A stretch of 10,378 nucleotides of DNA from TH1177 sp042138015 (GTDB taxonomy: Archaea; Thermoproteota; Nitrososphaeria; Nitrososphaerales; Nitrososphaeraceae), in NCBI GenBank assembly GCA_042138015.1, contig JBHIVA010000066.1:1-10378 (forward strand), read 5' to 3'. The stretch's first letter is position 1. Every line of letters begins with the position of its first letter. A program made the translations under genes and the position numbers. Shown here piece after piece: positions 6,441 through 10,378 of the stretch. A model generated the notes under the pieces. The model was not told the origin of the DNA. It ran no database searches and saw only the letters and a program-made list of their open reading frames with translations.

Positions 6441-7451
6441 TTATTTAAAGTTATTTTGCAAAACGATACGGTATCGTGCTTTTCCAGACTCTAGATGTGT
6501 CAATGCCTCGTTAACAGACGATAAAGGAAATTCTTCTACAGTCGGTCTGATATTATGACGACTACAAAATTCAAGCATTTTATTAATCGTAGATGGACTT
6601 CCAATAGGTGAACCACCTATTGATTTTTCGCCAGAAATTAAAGGAAATACTTGAACATTAATCTCGGGCGCAGCACCTACTACATGTAGTTTACCTCCAA
6701 CACGAAGTGCATTAATATATGTGTCCCAATCTAAATTTACGTTTGAGGTAACTAATATCATGTCAAACATATTTTTAGATTTTTTGAAAGCAATATTATC
6801 TTTAGAATTTAAAAAATTATGAGCACCAAACTTTTTAGCTTCATCTTCTTTATCGGGAGTTGTCGAGATAGCTGTAACATCACATCCCCATGCATTCAAG
6901 AATTTAATAGCTAAATGTCCTAAACCTCCTATACCCACTACAGCAACATGGTCAGTTGGTTTAATATTATTTTGAATAAGAGGATTAAACACAGTAATAC
7001 CTCCACAAAATAATGGACCAGCTGTTTTAATATCTATCTTGGATGGTAAAGGAAATGCCCACACTGATTGACATCGCACTTTATTTGCAAAACCTCCATG
7101 TCTACCAATAATTACATCTTTTCCTCTCAAACAACGATTGTGTTGCCCAGTTAAACATTGATCGCAAATCATACAAGAACGTGCACGCCATCCTACACCA
7201 ACATATTGTCCAACTTTTAAGTGTTTAACCTGATCTCCAATATCAGAGATTTTCCCAATTATTTCGTGTCCAGGGACTATAGGATATTTTGTTAATCCCC
7301 ATTCATTATTAAGCATACTTTTATCACTATGGCAAATTCCACAATACTCAATATCTATATCGACTTCATCTTGATTCAAAGAACCTAATTCATATTCAAA
7401 TGATTCTAATTTTAGACCTGGTCGATGAGCTGCAAAAGCTTGGACTTTCAT
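6441..7451 (-). CDS. Zinc-dependent alcohol dehydrogenase, cinnamyl-alcohol/YahK-like
   Basis: The 336-residue protein is a complete medium-chain dehydrogenase that interconverts alcohols and aldehydes with a nicotinamide cofactor in the cytoplasm. The catalytic zinc ligands are visible as C37 in the CGICHSD motif, H62-E63 in PGHEIIG and C149 in AGPLFCGG. The structural zinc loop has C93, C96, C99 and C107 (C-x2-C-x2-C-x7-C). The Rossmann motif is GIGGLGH at 173-179. The following strand ends in AISTTPDK rather than an Asp, which favours NADP(H) over NAD(H). The pattern AGPL-C-G/A-G and the overall length fit the cinnamyl-alcohol dehydrogenase/YahK branch, which commonly reduces a wide range of aldehydes. 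No pathway genes lie beside it, so a detoxification or broad aldehyde-reducing role is only an inference. The ATG at 7451 is the natural start, preceded by a well-placed TATA box. Confidence 0.95.
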   Translation of the reverse strand: MKVQAFAAHRPGLKLESFEYELGSLNQDEVDIDIEYCGICHSDKSMLNNEWGLTKYPIVPGHEIIGKISDIGDQVKHLKVGQYVGVGWRARSCMICDQCLTGQHNRCLRGKDVIIGRHGGFANKVRCQSVWAFPLPSKIDIKTAGPLFCGGITVFNPLIQNNIKPTDHVAVVGIGGLGHLAIKFLNAWGCDVTAISTTPDKEDEAKKFGAHNFLNSKDNIAFKKSKNMFDMILVTSNVNLDWDTYINALRVGGKLHVVGAAPEINVQVFPLISGEKSIGGSPIGSPSTINKMLEFCSRHNIRPTVEEFPLSSVNEALTHLESGKARYRIVLQNNFK

Positions 7452-7473
7452 AATGATAAATAGAATTGCAGAG

Positions 7474-7482
7474 ATTTAAATA
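7474..7482 (-). promoter_or_regulatory. TATA box giving a leaderless start for the alcohol dehydrogenase
   Basis: The minus strand reads TATTTAAAT centred about 27 bp upstream of the ATG at 7451. Standard archaeal spacing puts the transcription start at or within a few bases of the start codon. Confidence 0.6.
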
Positions 7483-7853
7483 GTTAAGGTTCCGTAGTGA
7501 TTATTTTAATCTGTGAAATATTAATATTATTTATAGAGAATGAAATATAAAATATAATTAACAATATCTTATTCGAATAAATGAGTTAATAAATTTATTA
7601 ATTAAATCAAATATATAATATGTATTGAAACGAATTACATAATCATTTTTAGTAATGTTTGTTAATAAGATCTGTAACTAAAATTCTATTTGACTACATG
7701 TTATTAAGATTTATCAAAAGTAACATTTAGGGATTTATTGTAATGCATTATTTGTAATGCTTGTAATTCTATATTGTGAAATAGACATGTTTATAGCAAA
7801 TAAGTTTATACGGTAATCAGTTTTAACATATTCAAAATATATCGTTTAATATT
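7483..7853. other. Spacer with a 16-bp palindrome and short TTGTAATGC repeats
   Basis: No gene is seen between the alcohol dehydrogenase and the cupin. A perfect 16-bp palindrome TTAATAAATTTATTAA lies at 7586-7601, upstream of the dehydrogenase. TTGTAATGC occurs at 7738-7746 and 7752-7760, with a partial TTGTAAT at 7761-7767. Confidence 0.45.
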
Positions 7854-8165
7854 CTACGCTAATATATATAGAACAATTAATTCGTCACTCAAAGCATTAA
7901 ATGAATGAGGTAGTTTTCTCGGAATATATATTATTTTGCCTGTAGAAATATCATTCTTATTTCCATTTATCTCTAATGATCCAACTCCACTGATAATGTA
8001 ATAAATTTCATCAACGTCATGAGGTTGTTGAATATCTTTTTGATTTTTCTTCATGTTTATTATCCCAACCTCCATGTTCGTTGTTTTTAGTAAATCAATA
8101 AAATACCTATATTCAGGAAAATTTAACAAAAGCGAATCTATATCAAAAATTAGAAAATTAGACAT
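7854..8165 (-). CDS. Small single-domain cupin protein
   Basis: The 103-residue protein is a conserved-barrel cupin. After a 30-residue N-terminal helix-rich lead (MSNFLIFDIDSLLLNF...), cupin motif 1 reads QQPHDVDEIYYIISGVGSLE, with H49 and E53 as likely metal ligands and G60 closing the motif. The second His of the usual HxH is replaced by Val or Asp. Motif 2 reads GKIIYIPRKLPHSF with H87 as a further ligand and P82 and P86 conserved. The PHxxDEIYY form is common in small stand-alone cupins that bind a metal and a small molecule, many of unknown substrate. It is cytoplasmic and monocistronic. The ATG at 8165 is preceded by a TATA box at leaderless spacing and a short palindrome. The function beyond the fold is not known. 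Confidence 0.88.
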   Translation of the reverse strand: MSNFLIFDIDSLLLNFPEYRYFIDLLKTTNMEVGIINMKKNQKDIQQPHDVDEIYYIISGVGSLEINGNKNDISTGKIIYIPRKLPHSFNALSDELIVLYILA

Positions 8166-8171
8166 TTATAA

Positions 8172-8184
8172 AGTAAATTTTACT
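8172..8184. promoter_or_regulatory. Palindrome between TATA box and start of the cupin gene
   Basis: AGTAAA-T-TTTACT is symmetric around one base. It lies between the TATA-like element (8188-8197) and the start codon (8163-8165), overlapping the core promoter. It is a candidate operator, with six-base arms, so chance is possible. Confidence 0.35.
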
Positions 8185-8187
8185 AAG

Positions 8188-8197
8188 TTATATAAAT
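8188..8197 (-). promoter_or_regulatory. TATA box giving a leaderless start for the cupin gene
   Basis: The minus strand reads TTTATATAAC about 27 bp upstream of the ATG at 8165, which predicts transcription starting at the start codon. Confidence 0.55.
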
Positions 8198-8767
8198 TTT
8201 TTTTATTTTACACTATAAAAATAGCTAATAGAATTTTCAATATTAAAATATAATATTTCTAAAAAAATCAATTAAAAATTATGATAAGTTTTTTATTAAC
8301 ATTTTTCTATTCTTTACCAGATATCGACGCAAGACAATAATATTTTGTGTATTGTTTCGAATTAATTCTTCTGACCATTTCAATTTAATTAGTTAAAAAG
8401 ATAATCGAAGTTATTGTGAATTCTTATTTTCTTTTTTAAAAGTCTGAAACTGAAATTGTAAACAAGGATGAAGTATATATTATCATTGACTGTATTATTT
8501 AGCATGTTATTGGCAAAAATTCTAATAATTTCGATGACATTTAGATAGGATAGTATTTAGAAAAAGAATATAATTAACGGATAGATTTAAAATTGATTGG
8601 ATTTTTTTGCACGATATTCAATCATATCAGGAACATTGTCATATTTAATGATGATACATGTTGATATTAGAAAATAAGTATTATGGAATGATTAGTAAAC
8701 TTTGTGTGTAAATTACCATGTAAGATGAGTTATAACAAAATACATTGCTATATTTTAGTAAGCCAAA
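8198..8767. other. Long spacer with weak traces of decayed coding sequence
   Basis: No intact gene is seen. At 8587-8643 the minus strand reads KYDNVPDMIEYRAKKSNQF then stop, which has protein-like composition and no start codon in frame. At 8307-8378 the minus strand has an ATG frame of 23 codons (MVRRINSKQYTKYYCLASIS...). At 8468-8548 the plus strand has a 26-codon signal-like frame (MKYILSLTVLFSMLLAKILI...). Each is short enough to be chance; together they suggest eroded genes but do not prove it. Confidence 0.3.
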
Positions 8768-8775
8768 TTTAAATA
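8768..8775 (+). promoter_or_regulatory. TATA box giving a leaderless start for the DCC-family gene
   Basis: TTTAAATA is centred about 24 bp upstream of the ATG at 8796, so transcription should begin at the first base of that codon. This supports the first ATG over the second ATG at 8805. Confidence 0.55.
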
Positions 8776-8795
8776 GAGTAAATATCATATAAATT

Positions 8796-9218
8796 ATGAT
8801 CAAGATGTCATCTATTTTTGATAGACCGTTATTAATATATGATAATAAATGTACTTCATGTATCAAATTTGCAAAATTAGCAACTAAAACTTCAAGAGGT
8901 TGGATACGTACCATTGGCCATTTTGATTCTGTTGAAATAGCAAATATAAGAAAGAGGATTTTTCCACTAAATTATGATCCAACAAAAATGTTTTGGCTTA
9001 TTAATAATAAAGGAATATACGGAGGTAGAAAAGCTTTGCTTCCTTTATTGAAAGAGATAATTATTGGAATTTTTAATACTCGAAGAAACAATGATGATAA
9101 TTTTACATTAACATGTGATTATTTGGATCAACATTCATGTAATAAATCGATTAATATAATAAAAAGAAGTTTTAATTTATTTAGGAATGGAGAACACTTT
9201 TCTTTTAAAGATCATTGA
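8796..9218 (+). CDS. DCC-family thiol-disulfide oxidoreductase-like protein (DUF393)
   Basis: The 140-residue protein carries the family's DxxCxxC motif as D16-NK-C19-TS-C22, directly after a hydrophobic strand (PLLIYD) as in thioredoxin-like folds. A helix follows (IKFAKLATKTS). The family-typical 'sum' region is visible as KMFWLINNKGIYGGRKALLPLLKEI at about 65-89. The length matches the family. The C-terminal part is basic with two more cysteines (LTCDYLDQHSC). DCC proteins are thought to act in thiol-disulfide exchange, but substrates are mostly unknown. Two starts are possible, ATG at 8796 and ATG at 8805 (MSSIFDRP); the TATA position favours 8796. It stands alone between long spacers. 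Confidence 0.85.
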   Translation: MIKMSSIFDRPLLIYDNKCTSCIKFAKLATKTSRGWIRTIGHFDSVEIANIRKRIFPLNYDPTKMFWLINNKGIYGGRKALLPLLKEIIIGIFNTRRNNDDNFTLTCDYLDQHSCNKSINIIKRSFNLFRNGEHFSFKDH

Positions 9219-9255
9219 TTAATTTAAAACTTATTTGATCTAAAACTTATTTAGC
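9219..9255. repeat. Short direct repeat after the DCC-family gene
   Basis: TAAAACTTATTT occurs at 9225-9236 and again at 9241-9252, a 16-bp period. It lies between two convergent genes, and its role is unknown. Confidence 0.35.
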
Positions 9256-9401
9256 TTAAATTTTATGTGCTTCTTTTAAGTAATAATTCTCCCTAAAATC
9301 TTTTTCCTCATTTTTTAAGAGATCAGTATATGATACTCCCTCATAACATTGAATAATGTAAAGTTGTCTATAAGCGTCATGAAATATTTTTTACCCGACA
9401 A
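9256..9401 (-). pseudogene. Small gene broken by a homopolymer frameshift
   Basis: On the minus strand a frame with strongly protein-like composition runs YRQLYIIQCYEGVSYTDLLK and on through NEEKDFRENYYLKEAHKI to a TAA at 9256-9258. Upstream it meets a stop just before KIFHDAY. If one base is added to the A-run at 9387-9392 (T6 on the plus strand), it joins a TTG-started lead (MSGKK) at 9399-9401, giving an acidic 48-residue helical protein. The codon choice and the rich mix of Tyr, Cys, Glu and Lys are unlike the surrounding spacer, which is why I call it. It resembles small thaumarchaeal hypotheticals in style, but I cannot name a family. It could be a true pseudogene or an intact gene with a sequence error. 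Confidence 0.45.
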
Positions 9402-9552
9402 TGAAATGAGTTTGGCTAAAATATATTATTGATGAATTATTTACTAATATGAATAAAATATTACTTATGTTCATACGATTTAATACCTAATCGCTATGAC
9501 GTTTAAAGTTGGGTATATAATCAAATTTTGTAAAATTTTCCTTCATTGTATT
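9402..9552. other. Short spacer, no feature seen
   Basis: This holds the upstream region of the broken small gene and the downstream end of the double zinc-ribbon gene. No clear terminator or promoter stands out. Confidence 0.4.
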
Positions 9553-9798
9553 TTATTTATTATGACAATCATGACATTTTTCCGATGTATTTACTGTACC
9601 TTTTTTACCACAAATTATACATCTTTTTCCATAATTAATAGTAGTTTTTGGTGATTTAACTTTTTGTAGACAAAATCCGCAAATAGGGGCTTCCATTGGA
9701 TAACTTGAAAGAAATCCATTACCACACTGATTACATTTTAAACTATACATTTTACCCTTAGGCTTCCACGTCAATCTTCGAATCCATTTAAAAATCAT
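9553..9798 (-). CDS. Double zinc-ribbon protein
   Basis: The 81-residue protein has four CxxC-type knuckles: C22-NQ-C25-G, C40-GF-C43, C60-II-C63-G and C75-HD-C78. These make two consecutive four-Cys zinc ribbons (about 20-45 and 58-80). The N-terminus is basic and aromatic (MIFKWIRRLTWKPKGK), which could contact nucleic acid or a membrane surface. A second Met at position 17 (MYSLKCNQC) could be an alternative start that gives only the two ribbons. Zinc ribbons of this kind in archaea act in transcription, translation or protein contacts; which of these applies cannot be told. There is no obvious operon partner, though the broken small gene lies 151 bp downstream on the same strand. Confidence 0.8.
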   Translation of the reverse strand: MIFKWIRRLTWKPKGKMYSLKCNQCGNGFLSSYPMEAPICGFCLQKVKSPKTTINYGKRCIICGKKGTVNTSEKCHDCHNK

Positions 9799-10300
9799 TT
9801 TATTCTAATATAATTTTTAATCATCTATATTTCTTTAGATTAGAGTAATAACCACATAAATGGAATTAATTACGAAATATCCATCTAGATATCATAGCCT
9901 GTTTTTTATCAGTACAGAAATATATAATTATCTTGATACAAGTTGTTAATTATTATGCGATTAATTTAATTACATATCGATCTTCCAGTATGTATAGCAG
10001 GATATGGTATTTTTACACGATCAATTAGAAACAATATTTAGAGTAAATCTAAATTGTTCTAGTTATTATTATAAAGAATAAGATTTGTTTATAAAGGCTC
10101 ATATTTGAAAATTTTTTAACAAGAAAATTTTACTTTAATACTAATTTAGTCTTAATTAATTATATTTCAGAAACAAAATATTGAATTGTTGATCAAATCA
10201 TGTTTTGGGAAAATAATATTATATTTTATACATATTTATCTCTATATTGACTTCAAAGAAGTGAATGTAAATGAATCAATTCAAATCAAAAATATAATGT
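9799..10300. other. Gene-free AT-rich spacer
   Basis: No coding frame with convincing composition is seen. The stretch TTTAGA-gtaaa-TCTAAA near 10035-10055 can form a 6-bp stem. AT-rich TATA-like words on the minus strand just upstream of 9798 may serve the zinc-ribbon gene. Nothing else is recognisable. Confidence 0.4.
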
Positions 10301-10378
10301 CTATTTATCCGGCTGTGTTAATTTAAGATAAAATTCACCTCCTTCAACAAAAAATCATTATTGTTATCAATGATATCA
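10301..10378 (-). pseudogene. 3' end of a gene entering from the right edge, apparently frameshifted
   Basis: On the minus strand, from the window's right edge, a frame reads DIIDNNNDF. Adding one base to the A-run at 10349-10354 (T6 on the minus strand) then continues as FVEGGEFYLKLTQPDK to a TAG at 10301-10303. Without the added base, the frame ends nine codons later in a less protein-like tail (LLKEVNFILN, stop at 10318-10320). The EGGEFYLKLTQPDK tail looks like a genuine protein C-terminus. Most of the gene lies outside the window, so its identity cannot be given, and the shift could be natural or an error. Confidence 0.4.

Noticed and set aside
6020..7594. GAGTTAATAAAT occurring in both the 6020 and 7583 spacers
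   Set aside because: Two low-complexity copies 1.5 kb apart with no shared context; too weak to call a repeat family.
8053..8253. 66-codon plus-strand open frame
   Set aside because: It overlaps the cupin gene antisense and runs into AT-rich spacer; the product is a Lys/Ile/Phe-rich low-complexity string with no motif.
8681..8914. 77-codon minus-strand open frame
   Set aside because: It overlaps the start and CxxC region of the DCC-family gene on the other strand, where the real motif is clear.
1..10378. tRNA or rRNA genes
   Set aside because: No T-loop-like GGTTCRANTCC word, cloverleaf pattern or GC-rich RNA-like island was seen on either strand; the whole window stays AT-rich.

Overview
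The window is very AT-rich, gene-sparse archaeal DNA, most likely from the chromosome of an ammonia-oxidising member of the Nitrososphaeria (Thaumarchaeota), with a Nitrosocosmicus-like soil lineage as my best guess. The evidence is a thaumarchaeal-type NuoI, a single-domain receiver protein, several small zinc-ribbon proteins, short secreted proteins with an N-terminal signal and an 'AQ/GQ' cleavage region, and archaeal TATA boxes that sit only about 25 bp upstream of several start codons (leaderless transcripts). The organism assignment is inference; no rRNA, tRNA, mobile element or CRISPR array is visible.

Layout from left to right. 1-403 is essentially non-coding, perhaps with the degraded end of a membrane protein at the left edge. 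A secreted protein of unknown function is on the minus strand (404-943). A small acidic protein follows on the plus strand (1214-1432), preceded by a perfect inverted repeat. A receiver-domain gene (1738-2126) is broken by a -1 frameshift exactly at an A AAA AAG sequence and has Ser where the phospho-accepting Asp should be. Then come three minus-strand small genes: a hypothetical (2285-2590), a zinc ribbon (3172-3357) and a secreted or membrane-anchored two-Cys protein (3611-3898). After an 800-bp gap there is an isolated nuoI (4712-5233). A small basic protein (5618-5863), a zinc-dependent alcohol dehydrogenase (6441-7451) and a cupin (7854-8165) are all on the minus strand. A DCC-family thiol-disulfide oxidoreductase (8796-9218) is on the plus strand. 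The window ends with a frameshifted small gene (9256-9401), a double zinc-ribbon protein (9553-9798) and the 3' end of another frameshifted gene (10301-10378), all on the minus strand.

The genes do not form an obvious operon: nearly all stand alone with their own promoter and hundreds of bases of AT-rich spacer, and coding sequence covers only about half of the window. Several have redox or metal themes (NuoI iron-sulfur protein, Zn-alcohol dehydrogenase, DCC thiol oxidoreductase, cupin, zinc ribbons), but I see no evidence that they form one pathway.

The most useful observations are these. Three reading frames are each broken by one missing base in an A/T homopolymer, which raises the question of assembly error, decay or programmed slippage. 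The receiver protein has lost its phosphorylation site. nuoI stands away from the rest of complex I. Short perfect inverted repeats sit between the TATA box and start codon of the nuoI, cupin and small acidic protein genes, where archaeal repressors commonly bind. I did not find convincing evidence of a new multi-gene system.
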